NCBI RefSeq assembly: GCF_003985155.1 | Contig: NZ_ML133691.1 | Coordinates: forward strand, 186,001 to 250,000 | DNA length: 64,000 nucleotides | DNA from: Rhizobium vallis | Lineage (GTDB): Bacteria > Pseudomonadota > Alphaproteobacteria > Rhizobiales > Rhizobiaceae | Direction of reading: 5' to 3' | Shown here: piece after piece, positions 38,485 to 46,295 of the stretch | Layout: every line of letters begins with the position of its first letter | Position numbering within the stretch: the stretch's first letter is position 1 | Made by a program: the position numbers and the translations under genes | The notes under the pieces: generated by a model | Told to the model about the DNA's origin: nothing | Database searches by the model: none | What the model saw: only the letters and a program-made list of their open reading frames with translations

Positions 38485-38698
38485 ATGGCTATGACCATGA
38501 CTTCAGCCGACGTCACTGCCGTCCTCGGGCCTGCCGACGAAACGCTTGTGGCCGAGGTTATCGCGACAGGTGCTACGCGGGCTTTGCGTGGGCCAGCAAC
38601 GACGAAGCTTTGCTGGGTGAAGGCCGGCATCTGCCGACAGGCAAGGTTGCCGCGCTCGTTGATCAGTGTCCGCCGACGAGGAAGAGCGTGACAGATAG
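38485..38698 (+). pseudogene. Frameshifted small conserved protein (relic)
   Basis: The first 30 codons (TSADVTAVLGPADETLVAEVIATGAT) match the start of a small rhizobial protein I recognise by pattern but cannot name. The frame then breaks: the expected continuation AWASNDEALLGEGRHLPTGKVAALVD is found in a second frame, and the acidic tail VSADEEERDR with its stop at 38696 in a third. At least two frameshifts separate these pieces, so the gene is inactive unless sequencing errors are involved. It begins at an ATG with GAGAGGGAG about three to nine bases upstream. Confidence 0.6.
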
Positions 38699-39024
38699 CG
38701 TGGTTGGGACTTGACCGGCGTAGCGCTCGATCCAACCGATTATGTTGTCGTGAGCACGCGAATATCCCCCTGCGATCGATCACGTCTACCTTTCGGATCG
38801 AACTCCGAGGCACGAATGCAATAACGACAAAGGCGTTGCCGCCGCCCATGCCTACGCGAGCACTTGACCGCATGAAGGTCAGTCCCTGCGCGCCGGTGCG
38901 GCAGGCCGCAGAAAGAGCTCGGGGAGCCTCCGCACGTCGATATAGGTCGAAGCGGCAAACACCCCCTTCCGCGCGGCTTCAGCGCGATAGCCATAGCGAG
39001 CTGCGGCAGCGACTTCGGCTCTCA
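38699..39024. other. Intergenic region, no supported gene
   Basis: About 325 bp between the frameshifted relic and the minus-strand small gene ending at 39025. Open frames pass through on both strands (for example part of 38385-38873 minus and 38704-39168 plus) but show no family features; nothing further is supported. Confidence 0.35.
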
Positions 39025-39318
39025 TTAACGGAACGACATGCTTTGATCGTCGCCATCGAGGGCCTTCAAGGCCGCAAGAACCTCATCATAGGCGACGATC
39101 CGTTCCGTACCCGGATAGCACCGCCAGGCTGGCATGGATTCGATTGCATATATGTCGGACGCCCATGAGGCCAGAATGGCCCGCTTCTCGTCCTTGCTGA
39201 TATTGTCTGCCATCAGCACGTCGCGGGGATGATCGAAATGCATGGCCGGGTGCAACAGATGCGCGGGGCCCATTACGGCTTGCTCGGCTGCAGAATTGCT
39301 ATCAGTTCCCTTTCTCAT
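39025..39318 (-). CDS. Hypothetical protein downstream of groEL
   Basis: About 97 residues from the ATG at 39318, which overlaps the end of the preceding gene by 17 bp. The protein contains HFDHPRDVLMADNISKDEKRAILASWASDIYAIESMPAWR, a pattern common to a short rhizobial family of unknown role: a helical linker after a PRDVL motif. I do not recognise a domain with known function. Its position in a minus-strand run after groESL suggests stress-related co-expression. Upstream in-frame codons (39345) lack a better ribosome binding site. Confidence 0.7.
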   Translation of the reverse strand: MRKGTDSNSAAEQAVMGPAHLLHPAMHFDHPRDVLMADNISKDEKRAILASWASDIYAIESMPAWRCYPGTERIVAYDEVLAALKALDGDDQSMSFR

Positions 39319-39607
39319 CTTCCGACTCCACGGATAGAGGGCCAATGGACCTTATCCGCCTTCCCATGGTCAGCGCAGGCTGCTTTTCGAACAGTCCGCG
39401 CGCGGCCTGAACAATGGTCTTCAGGTGTTCGGGATTGTGAACGCCCTGCCGATAAATCTCCACCACGATGGCCGCGATGCGTTCGGCTTCTTCTGAATTG
39501 CGAGGCACGTCCGCCATAGTTCTGAGGTCGTCGAAGACGTCCTGGCAGATTTCGAGATCACGGGAATCCAGCGGCGCTTGCGACTTCTTGATGATCGTTT
39601 GAACCAT
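39302..39607 (-). CDS. Hypothetical helical protein downstream of groEL
   Basis: About 101 residues. No recognised domain. It reads as mainly helical (DLEICQDVFDDLRTMADVPR, SEEAERIAAIVVEIYRQGV, HLKTIVQAARGLF), a soluble cytoplasmic protein. The ATG at 39607 has GGAGG six bases upstream, whereas the ATG at 39619 overlaps that same sequence, so 39607 is preferred. It lies 59 bp after groEL beyond a strong hairpin and overlaps the next small gene, so the two form a pair. Confidence 0.72.
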   Translation of the reverse strand: MVQTIIKKSQAPLDSRDLEICQDVFDDLRTMADVPRNSEEAERIAAIVVEIYRQGVHNPEHLKTIVQAARGLFEKQPALTMGRRIRSIGPLSVESEDEKGN

Positions 39608-39626
39608 TAATTCCTCCATTGCTGGA

Positions 39627-39653
39627 GGCCCGCCCTTAAGAGCAGGGCGGGCC
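39627..39653 (-). terminator. Hairpin between groEL and downstream genes
   Basis: Perfect 10-bp stem GGCCCGCCCT (39627-39636) with AGGGCGGGCC (39644-39653) and a seven-base loop, 13 bp after the groEL stop. No U-tract follows on the minus strand. It probably terminates or attenuates the groESL transcript. Confidence 0.55.
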
Positions 39654-39666
39654 GGCGTCGATCGCC

Positions 39667-41295
39667 TTAGAAGTCCATGCCGGCACCGGCGGGGATCGCC
39701 GGAGCGGCTTCCTTCTTGGGTTTCTCGGCGATCATGGCTTCCGTCGTCACCAGCAGGCCGGCAACGGAGGCTGCATCCTCAAGCGCGGTGCGCACGACCT
39801 TGGCCGGGTCGATGACGCCCTGCGCATAAAGGTCGCCATACTCGCCGGTCTGGGCATTCCAGCCATAGGAGAACTCGCTCTTTTCGCGCAGCTTGCCGAC
39901 GATGATCGAACCTTCTGCGCCGGCATTCTCGGCGATTTGACGCACAGGTGCCTCGAGCGCGCGACGCACGATCTCGACGCCGACACGCTGGTCCTGGTTG
40001 GCCGTATTAAGATTGTCGAGCGTCTTGACGGCCCGCAGCAACGCCACGCCGCCGCCCGGCAGAATGCCTTCCTCGACTGCTGCGCGGGTCGCATGCAACG
40101 CGTCGTCGACGCGGTCCTTCTTTTCCTTGACTTCGACTTCTGTCGAGCCGCCGACGCGGATGACGGCAACGCCGCCAGCGAGCTTGGCAAGACGTTCCTG
40201 CAGCTTCTCGCGGTCGTAATCAGAGGTGGTTTCCTCGATCTGCGCGCGGATTTGCGCAACGCGGCCGTCAATCTCGGCCTTGGAACCGACGCCATTGATG
40301 ATCGTCGTGTTCTCCTTCTCGATCGCGACCTTCTTGGCTCGGCCAAGCATGTTCAACGTCACGTTCTCCAGCTTGATGCCGAGGTCTTCGGAAACAACCG
40401 TGCCGCCCGTCAGGATGGCGATGTCTTCCAGCATGGCCTTGCGGCGGTCGCCGAAGCCGGGAGCCTTGACGGCTGCGATGTTCAGGCCGCCACGCAGCTT
40501 GTTGACGACGAGGGTTGCAAGGGCTTCGCCTTCGACGTCTTCGGCGATGATGAGGAGCGGCTTGCCGGACTGGACGACGGCTTCGAGAACCGGCAGCATA
40601 GACTGCAGGTTCGACAGCTTCTTTTCGTGGATGAGGATATAAGGATCCTCGAACTCGACGCGCATCTTATCGGCATTCGTGACGAAGTAAGGGCTGAGAT
40701 AGCCACGGTCGAACTGCATGCCTTCGACGACTTCAAGTTCGATTTCCGCCGTCTTGGCTTCCTCGACGGTGATGACGCCCTCGTTGCCGACATTTTCCAT
40801 TGCCTCGGCAAGATACCGCCCGATCTCTTCGTCGCCATTGGCCGAAATCGTGCCGACCTGGGCGATCTCCGAATTGTTCGAGATATTGCGCGCGTTCGTC
40901 TTCAGTTCCTTGACCACGGCGTCCACAGCAAGGTCGATGCCGCGCTTGAGATCCATCGGGTTCATGCCAGACGCCACCGCCTTGGCGCCTTCCTTGACGA
41001 TTGCCTGGGCAAGCACGGTCGCGGTCGTTGTGCCATCGCCGGCGAGATCGTTGGTTTTCGACGCCACCTCGCGCAGCATTTGGGCACCCATGTTTTCGAA
41101 CTTGTCTTCGAGTTCGATTTCCTTGGCGACCGAAACGCCGTCCTTGGTTATGCGTGGTGCGCCGAAGGACTTTTCGATAACGACATTGCGGCCTTTCGGG
41201 CCAAGCGTCACCTTCACAGCATTGGCAAGCACATCGACCCCACGCAGCATGCGTTCACGGGCATCAGTATGGAACTTGACTTCTTTCGCAGCCAT
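39667..41295 (-). CDS. groEL: Chaperonin GroEL (60 kDa)
   Basis: 542 residues, full length. Hallmarks: AAKEVKFHTDARERMLRGVDVLANAVKVTLGPKGRNVVIEK at the start (only parts quoted as blocks), ATP site GDGTTTATVLA near residue 86, and the family signature AAVEEGILPGGGVALLR near residue 404. The tail ends PAIPAGAGMDF rather than the longer GGM repeat, as seen in accessory GroELs of rhizobia, which often carry several copies. It folds client proteins with the GroES lid encoded 47 bp upstream. Expression is expected from the RpoH-like promoter and possibly an HrcA site before groES. Confidence 0.97.
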   Translation of the reverse strand: MAAKEVKFHTDARERMLRGVDVLANAVKVTLGPKGRNVVIEKSFGAPRITKDGVSVAKEIELEDKFENMGAQMLREVASKTNDLAGDGTTTATVLAQAIVKEGAKAVASGMNPMDLKRGIDLAVDAVVKELKTNARNISNNSEIAQVGTISANGDEEIGRYLAEAMENVGNEGVITVEEAKTAEIELEVVEGMQFDRGYLSPYFVTNADKMRVEFEDPYILIHEKKLSNLQSMLPVLEAVVQSGKPLLIIAEDVEGEALATLVVNKLRGGLNIAAVKAPGFGDRRKAMLEDIAILTGGTVVSEDLGIKLENVTLNMLGRAKKVAIEKENTTIINGVGSKAEIDGRVAQIRAQIEETTSDYDREKLQERLAKLAGGVAVIRVGGSTEVEVKEKKDRVDDALHATRAAVEEGILPGGGVALLRAVKTLDNLNTANQDQRVGVEIVRRALEAPVRQIAENAGAEGSIIVGKLREKSEFSYGWNAQTGEYGDLYAQGVIDPAKVVRTALEDAASVAGLLVTTEAMIAEKPKKEAAPAIPAGAGMDF

Positions 41296-41342
41296 TTCTT
41301 TAACTCCTCAATAGGCAGCTAATTCAGCTCATGGATCGGCCT

Positions 41343-41657
41343 TTAGGCGGCCTGCTTCTGCTCTGCCGGAGCTTCGATGATGCCCATGACATCGCTTTCC
41401 TTCATGATCAGCAGGTCCTCGCCGTTGATCTTGATCTCGGTGCCGGACCATTTGCCGAACAGGATGCGATCGCCAGCCTTGACGTCGAGCGCCTGGACTT
41501 GGCCGGAATCGTTACGCGCGCCGGGGCCGACGGCGATGACCTCGCCTTCCTGCGGTTTTTCCTTGGCGGTATCGGGGATGATGATTCCGCCCTTGGTTTT
41601 CTCTTCAGACTTAACCCGGCGGACAAGAATGCGATCATGAAGCGGTCGGAACGACAT
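41343..41657 (-). CDS. groES: Co-chaperonin GroES (10 kDa)
   Basis: 104 residues. Begins SFRPLHDRILVRRVKSEEKTKGGIIIPD, with the mobile loop in EEKTKGGIIIPDTAKEKP, the GPGARNDSG roof region and the C-terminal ESDVMGIIE strand. It caps GroEL rings as a heptamer. GGAGG precedes the ATG. First gene of the groES-groEL operon. Confidence 0.97.
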   Translation of the reverse strand: MSFRPLHDRILVRRVKSEEKTKGGIIIPDTAKEKPQEGEVIAVGPGARNDSGQVQALDVKAGDRILFGKWSGTEIKINGEDLLIMKESDVMGIIEAPAEQKQAA

Positions 41658-41761
41658 GTTTTCCTCCGATGGACAAACAATGATGACGTGTTCCCCTGGC
41701 CGGACCGGATGACCAGTCCGGGCGGGTGCAAAAACCTCAGTCGAGCGTTTCGCGCAAAATC

Positions 41762-41790
41762 ATCTGGTTTGTCGGTTTTACGATTTCAAG
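41762..41790 (-). promoter_or_regulatory. RpoH-like promoter of groESL
   Basis: Minus strand CTTGAA (41790-41785), 17 bases, CCAGAT (41767-41762), about 105 bp before groES. It has the same spacing as the promoters proposed for the two IbpA-like genes. Confidence 0.55.
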
Positions 41791-41807
41791 AGGTCAAAAT
41801 AAAAAAA

Positions 41808-41834
41808 TTGGCACTCTTCATCGGTGGCCGCTAA
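41808..41834. promoter_or_regulatory. Degenerate CIRCE element (candidate HrcA site)
   Basis: TTGGCACTC, nine bases, GGCCGCTAA. The consensus is TTAGCACTC-N9-GAGTGCTAA; the left arm matches 8 of 9 and the right arm 6 of 9, with the exact nine-base centre. It lies upstream of the RpoH-like -35 of groESL rather than downstream, which is unusual, so function is uncertain. Confidence 0.4.
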
Positions 41835-41938
41835 CACACTGAAAAGGAACAACAACATGACCTTGAGCATTTCAAAAAATCATTGATGGCCGCAAAAATT
41901 TACGCCACCTGCAGGCTGTCACGTAGCGGAGATGAAGC

Positions 41939-42211
41939 ATGCGATTTTCATCGGATCTGGAGAGTCAGCTCAACGGTTATGGCCTTATCACCGCGCGTAT
42001 CCTGTACCGCATTCCCGATTTCGAATCCGTTCTTCAGACTTATGTCTGGCAGGATTACGATCTGGCTCCCGATTTCCCTGAGATGAAGAAGTTCCTCAAC
42101 TACTGGCAGGCCAACCTTGACGGCCCGCTGCATTCCGTCCGCTATACGCATCACCGCCTGATCGGACCGAACGAATGGCGCCGTGTTGAAGGCGAATTTA
42201 AGCTGCACTGA
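41939..42211 (+). CDS. usg: Usg family protein
   Basis: 90 residues. The Usg pattern is clear: GYGLITARILYRIPDFESVLQ, then YVWQDYDLAPDFPEMKKFLNYW and the DGPLHSVRYTHHRLIGPNEWR segment. Usg genes often sit near trpF/trpB in alphaproteobacteria; their molecular role is not established. Here it is placed between groESL and a heat-shock gene, with GGAGATGAAG just before the ATG, divergent from groES. A duplicate outside the trp locus with a stress-related role is possible. Confidence 0.88.
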   Translation: MRFSSDLESQLNGYGLITARILYRIPDFESVLQTYVWQDYDLAPDFPEMKKFLNYWQANLDGPLHSVRYTHHRLIGPNEWRRVEGEFKLH

Positions 42212-42478
42212 GACGTGAATCCGGATTCTTCGTTTCCTGGCTCTTTTGGCGATGGAGGCTACTATCGCACGTCGTCCCGGTCTCCGTGTGACGATATCAA
42301 AAGCGTGTCGGGATAGTGCATGCGCAGCCCACGTTTGATTGCCGGCTCTAATTCTGCGGTTGGACGACGGCGCAATGGGCGTGCGCCTTTGTGAGGGTGG
42401 AGAATTAGCCGCAGGTCATCAGCGTGATCGGGTGGTCCGCAGGGACTGAAGACCCGCTAATTTTTCTCAGGCGCAGCT

Positions 42479-42507
42479 CTTGAATCCGAAATTCTCAAAA
42501 ACCAAAT
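42479..42507 (+). promoter_or_regulatory. RpoH-like promoter of the second IbpA-like gene
   Basis: CTTGAA (42479-42484), 17 bases, CCAAAT (42502-42507), about 95 bp before the coding start and immediately before the predicted thermometer leader. Identical layout to the promoters at 38377-38405 and 41762-41790. Confidence 0.55.
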
Positions 42508-42515
42508 TGATAGCC

Positions 42516-42598
42516 GCCAGCCGCTGAGGTAGGGCTGGCCTTGCTGGAAGCGCCGTCTTTCGGCGCTCCGTACCCATGTTGCTTCAAGGAGGATATGG
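42516..42598 (+). promoter_or_regulatory. Predicted ROSE-type RNA thermometer
   Basis: Three hairpins: GCCAGCC (42516-42522) with GGCTGGC (42533-42539); AGCGCCG (42549-42555) with CGGCGCT (42561-42567); and CCAT (42574-42577) with ATGG (42595-42598), which encloses TTGCT opposite GGAGGA and covers the first ATG. The terminal hairpin matches the one at 38277-38302 almost base for base while the outer hairpins differ in sequence but not in layout, as expected for conserved RNA structure. Confidence 0.7.
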
Positions 42599-42600
42599 CT

Positions 42601-43077
42601 ATGGCAACATACTACGACTATGCACCGCTGTTCCGATCCAGCGTCGGTTTCGATCGGGTCTTTAATCTTCTCGAAAATGCTCAGCGTGGTCGCTCTATAA
42701 ACGACTGGCCGCCCTATGACATTGTGAAGACCGGCGGTGACAGCTATCGGATCTCGATAGCAGTGGCAGGTTACGCCCAGAACGATCTCGACATAACGTT
42801 CCAGTCCAACCTTCTGACCGTGGCCGGCAAGAAGCCGGAGGCGGCTGCCGAAGCCTACCTCCATCGCGGCATAGCCGGCCGGCCGTTTGAACACCGGTTC
42901 GAGCTCGCCGACCATGTCAGGGTGAACGGAGCGCATCTAAAGAACGGGCTGCTGTCGTTAGATCTGGTTCGTGAGGTTCCGGAGGAAATGAAACCGCGGA
43001 AAATCGCCATCGAGACTGCGCCGACTCTTGAGCGGTCGGCTCTTCCCGCGCAGATCGAAGCGCAGAAGGCCGCTTAA
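42601..43077 (+). CDS. Small heat shock protein, IbpA-like Hsp20
   Basis: 158 residues, a close paralogue of the protein at 37798-38274: YYDYAPLFRSSVGFDRVFNLL, PPYDIVKTGGDSYRISIAVAG, YLHRGIAGRPFEHRFELADHV and REVPEEMKPRKIAIE. It holds unfolding proteins. As in its paralogue, a first ATG (42595) is too close to GGAGGA, so 42601 is chosen. The upstream region carries an RpoH-like promoter and a ROSE-type leader. A DUF982 gene follows 65 bp later. Confidence 0.94.
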   Translation: MATYYDYAPLFRSSVGFDRVFNLLENAQRGRSINDWPPYDIVKTGGDSYRISIAVAGYAQNDLDITFQSNLLTVAGKKPEAAAEAYLHRGIAGRPFEHRFELADHVRVNGAHLKNGLLSLDLVREVPEEMKPRKIAIETAPTLERSALPAQIEAQKAA

Positions 43078-43142
43078 GCAACCTATCAACAGGGCGTCGC
43101 TGCGCCGACGCCTCAACATCGCGGGTTGGGAAGGAGAGCGTA

Positions 43143-43442
43143 ATGAAACCCGATATGTTCAAAGAGCCTGTTTCAATACTTATGGGCCTCGGCTTTCCGG
43201 CGGAGGTCCGCAGCACGATGGACGCCTACCGCTATCTCGTTGAATGGCCGGCGGCGCGCAGAGATGACGCGCACTCCGTTGCGCTTAAGGCGTGCGGAGC
43301 CGCCCTGCGCGGCGAAATCGAAGCGGAGACCGCCCGCGGCTTGTTTGCCGCCTTTGCGGAAAAGCACGATCTGCTGGCGCCGGAAACCAACGTTATCGTC
43401 GCGTCTCGCGTGCGCCGGGACAGGGATCCGCGCGTACACTGA
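43143..43442 (+). CDS. DUF982 family protein
   Basis: 99 residues. DUF982 pattern: EPVSILMGLGFPAEVRSTMDA, YRYLVEWPAARRDDAHSVALKACGAALRGEIEAETARGLFAAFAE (quoted as family blocks), ending with an acidic/basic tail. The family is restricted to rhizobia and relatives and has no known function; it is often plasmid-borne. GGAAGGAGAG precedes the ATG. Position after hsp20 suggests heat-shock co-expression. Confidence 0.85.
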   Translation: MKPDMFKEPVSILMGLGFPAEVRSTMDAYRYLVEWPAARRDDAHSVALKACGAALRGEIEAETARGLFAAFAEKHDLLAPETNVIVASRVRRDRDPRVH

Positions 43443-43576
43443 TGTTCCGCGGGTCGGAGATAGCTTCCGACGCACGCGGGAGGCGGCGCGAGGGGGTGCC
43501 GGCCTTCTCGCGTCCGCAGATTTGCCGACCGGCGCTTTTCCCACCTTTGCAGTCAGTACAAGTGGTCGACGTGTCT

Positions 43577-44170
43577 TTAATCCGAATTCCCGGTCGAGGT
43601 CGGACGCTTTCCTGGCCAGGCCGTGAGCGCGACGTCAATCAGCCGCTTAAGCCGCACATTGCAGGCGCCGTCGCAGGCCTGAGCAGACATGCCCTGAATG
43701 ATCGCACCATAGAAGCGCGCGAGCGTATCGGTATCGGTTTTCGCGGGCAATTCGCCTTCTTCGACGGCACGGTCGAAGCGGGCTTTAAGGGTCTGGAGCG
43801 ACGTCTCGCGCAATGCCGCCGTCATCCGCGCGACGGATGCATTTTCTTCCGCATGCTGCAGGACGGCCGTGGAAACCATGCAACCTCGCGGCTTGCCCGG
43901 CTGGGTGTCGCCGTCAGCGATATCGTAAAGGTAGAGGCTCAGGGCTTCGTGGACGGGAAGACTGGATTGCAGGATTTGCGACCGGCGGCTGTTCTCACGG
44001 GCGATGCTGAAGTCGAGCGCCTGACGGTACAGCTCTTCGGTACATTCTATTTTCAAGTGCGACATGTGTCTCGATACTATCAACATTTCACCCTCGCCGA
44101 TCGTCGACGCCTGCATCGACTGATCGCGTGTAAGGTTCAGTCCATCTTCTCGCACTCCAGCCCCCTTCAT
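43577..44170 (-). pseudogene. TetR/AcrR family regulator remnant lacking the DNA-binding domain
   Basis: The C-terminal two thirds is a recognisable TetR ligand-binding domain (LPVHEALSLYLYDIADG, KPRGCMVSTAVLQH, LARFYGAIIQGMSAQACDGA, LIDVALTAWPG). The N-terminal helix-turn-helix of about 50 residues that every TetR protein needs is missing; instead there is unrelated sequence up to the gene at 44191, leaving no room for it. The fragment starts near the end of the DNA-binding domain (ELYRQALDFSIAREN). It is therefore probably a truncated, non-functional regulator created by a rearrangement next to the amino-acid transporter operon. Confidence 0.65.
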
Positions 44171-44190
44171 TGGAGACCGGTGAAACGATG

Positions 44191-44916
44191 CTAGTTGACG
44201 CCTAGAAACTGCTTCAGCTCCGCGGTCCGCGGATTGGCAAAGACTTCTTCCGGCCGGCCGATCTCGTGGACCCGGCCCTGATGCATGAATACGACGCGGC
44301 TGCAGACGTCGCGGGCGAACTTCATCTCATGCGTGACCATCAGCAACGTCATTCCCTCCGAGGCCAGTTCGCGCACGACAGCCAGAACCTCGGCGACCAG
44401 CTCCGGATCAAGTGCGGAAGTGATCTCGTCGCAGAGCAATGCTGTCGGCTGCATGGCAAGCGCGCGGGCAATGGCGACGCGCTGCTGCTGGCCGCCCGAG
44501 AGCTCGTCCGGATAGGCATCGAACTTGTGGCTGAGCCCCACCCGCTCCAGCATCTTGCGGGCGGTGGACTCGGCTTCGGCCTTGGCGGTCTTTTTGACTA
44601 CCGTCTGCGACAGCATGACATTGCCACCAGCGGTCAAATGCGGGAAGAGATTGAACTGCTGAAAGATCATGCCGACCTTCAGGCGCAATGCCTTCAGATG
44701 CACTTCGTCATCGAGTAGTTGCGCGCCGGCCACCGAGATGGAGCCGCTGGTGATCGTCTCAAGACCGTTGATGCAGCGAAGCAGAGTCGATTTGCCCGAA
44801 CCGCTCTTGCCGATAATGGCGATGACCTCTCCGGGCTCGACATCAAGATTGATGCCTTTCAGCACCTCGTTGGTTCCGAAGCTCTTGCGTACTTCAGTGA
44901 TTTCGATGAGCGACAT
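44191..44916 (-). CDS. Polar amino acid ABC transporter ATP-binding protein (GlnQ-type)
   Basis: About 241 residues. Walker A GKSGSGKST near residue 36, Q-loop in GMIFQQFNLFPHLTAGGNV, signature LSGGQQQRVAIARALAMQ, Walker B LLCDEITSALDPE and switch MVTHEMKFARDV. Typical length and sequence for the ATPase of polar amino-acid importers. The ATG at 44916 begins the family consensus and overlaps the permease gene by 23 bp. Last gene of the operon that begins with a GntR regulator at 47836. Confidence 0.94.
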   Translation of the reverse strand: MSLIEITEVRKSFGTNEVLKGINLDVEPGEVIAIIGKSGSGKSTLLRCINGLETITSGSISVAGAQLLDDEVHLKALRLKVGMIFQQFNLFPHLTAGGNVMLSQTVVKKTAKAEAESTARKMLERVGLSHKFDAYPDELSGGQQQRVAIARALAMQPTALLCDEITSALDPELVAEVLAVVRELASEGMTLLMVTHEMKFARDVCSRVVFMHQGRVHEIGRPEEVFANPRTAELKQFLGVN

Positions 44917-45553
44917 TGAGCTTCCTTTCCAGGATCTGGCTGCTTTTTGACAAAGGCCAGCAAAGGGCAAAGTAGATGAGGGCAACGAGCCCATAGACGG
45001 TGAAGGGCTGGAAGGTGGCGTTGGTGACGACGGTGCCGGCTTTCGACAATTCGACGAAGCCGATGATCGAGGTCAGCGCTGTGCCCTTGATGATCTGGAC
45101 CGAGAAGCCGACGGTCGGCGGTACGGCGATCCTCAGCGCCTGCGGAAGGATGACATAGCGCATTTGCTGCAGCCGGCCCATGCCGAGGCTGGCGGAGGCT
45201 TCCCACTGACCTTTGGCGACAGCTTCGACGCAGCCTCGCCAGATCTCAGCGAGAAAGGCCGCACTCCACAAGGTGAGTGCTAATCCCGCAGCAAACCAGG
45301 CCGGCACGTCGATGCCAAAGAGGCCGAGCCCGAAAAAGGCGACAAAGAGCTGCATCAGCAACGGCGTGCCCTGGAAGAGCTCGATATAATATTTCGCGAA
45401 TGCCCTGAATGCCTTGCGCTTGCCGATCCGCAGGAAGAGCAGCCCCAGGCCGACCAGGCCGCCGCCGGTGAACGAGACGAGCGAAAGAAGGATAGTCCAG
45501 CGGGCTGCGAGAAGGAGATTGCGCAAGATGTCCCAGAGTGTGAACGTGATCAT
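44894..45553 (-). CDS. Polar amino acid ABC transporter permease (HisM/GlnP family)
   Basis: 219 residues, about five membrane segments. HisM-family loop AAFLAEIWRGCVEAVAKGQWEASASLGM and the following QMRYVILPQALRIAVPP are clear. Its ATG overlaps the stop of the other permease by 4 bp. It pairs with that permease as a heterodimeric channel. Confidence 0.92.
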   Translation of the reverse strand: MITFTLWDILRNLLLAARWTILLSLVSFTGGGLVGLGLLFLRIGKRKAFRAFAKYYIELFQGTPLLMQLFVAFFGLGLFGIDVPAWFAAGLALTLWSAAFLAEIWRGCVEAVAKGQWEASASLGMGRLQQMRYVILPQALRIAVPPTVGFSVQIIKGTALTSIIGFVELSKAGTVVTNATFQPFTVYGLVALIYFALCWPLSKSSQILERKLNVAHRNH

Positions 45554-46221
45554 CGTGCTGCTCTCCTCGGGAAAATGAACCAGCCGACCAGGCCCAGCAC
45601 CTGCCGAAGCAGGATCGCCAGCACGAGATAGATTGATGTCGAGACGATGTAGGCCTCGAAGGCGCGGAAGGTTCGCGACTGTATGAAATTCGCGGCGAAG
45701 GTGAGGTCCTCGGCGGCGATCTGCGACACGACCGCCGAGCCGAGCATGACGATGACGACCTGCGACGACAGCGCCGGCCAGATGCGCTGCAGCGACGGCA
45801 CGAGAACAACATGACGAAAGGTCTCGAAGCGAGTCATGGCGAGGCTCTCGCCTGCCTCGAACTGGCCTTTCGGCGTTGCCTGGATGCCGGCGCGGATAAT
45901 CTCGCAGCTATAGGCGCCGAGGTTGATGACCATCGCAAGATTGGCGGCCGTCAATTCGGAAAGCTGGAGACCAAGGGACGGCAGACCGAAAAAGATGAAG
46001 AAAAGCTGGATCAAGAACGGCGTGTTGCGGATCAGTTCGACATAGCTCGCGACGACCGGCTTCAGCCAGACGGGACCGAGTGCCCGCACCCAGGCGCAAA
46101 CGATGCCGAGCGAAATGCCGAGCACTCCGCCAACCGCGATAAGCTCCAGGGTGATCAGTATACCCTTGATGATCTCGGGATAATATTGAAGCAGCCAGCC
46201 GAATTCGAAATGGTAGCTCAA
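45550..46221 (-). CDS. Polar amino acid ABC transporter permease (HisQ/GlnP family)
   Basis: 223 residues. N-terminal membrane segment KGILITLELIAVGGVLGISLG, central ELIRNTPFLIQLFFIFFGLP and the coupling loop AYSCEIIRAGIQATPKGQFEAGESLAM. Heterodimer partner of the permease at 44894. It follows the binding-protein gene by 74 bp on the minus strand. Confidence 0.92.
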   Translation of the reverse strand: MSYHFEFGWLLQYYPEIIKGILITLELIAVGGVLGISLGIVCAWVRALGPVWLKPVVASYVELIRNTPFLIQLFFIFFGLPSLGLQLSELTAANLAMVINLGAYSCEIIRAGIQATPKGQFEAGESLAMTRFETFRHVVLVPSLQRIWPALSSQVVIVMLGSAVVSQIAAEDLTFAANFIQSRTFRAFEAYIVSTSIYLVLAILLRQVLGLVGWFIFPRRAAR

Positions 46222-46295
46222 GGAGTTCCCCTCCTGCGGTGACGAGCATCGTCATCCCGCATGCGGCGCGGGATGACAGACGGGAGACTCGATCT

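Noticed and set aside
39937..41322. A 461-codon plus-strand frame
   Set aside because: Exact shadow of groEL on the opposite strand.
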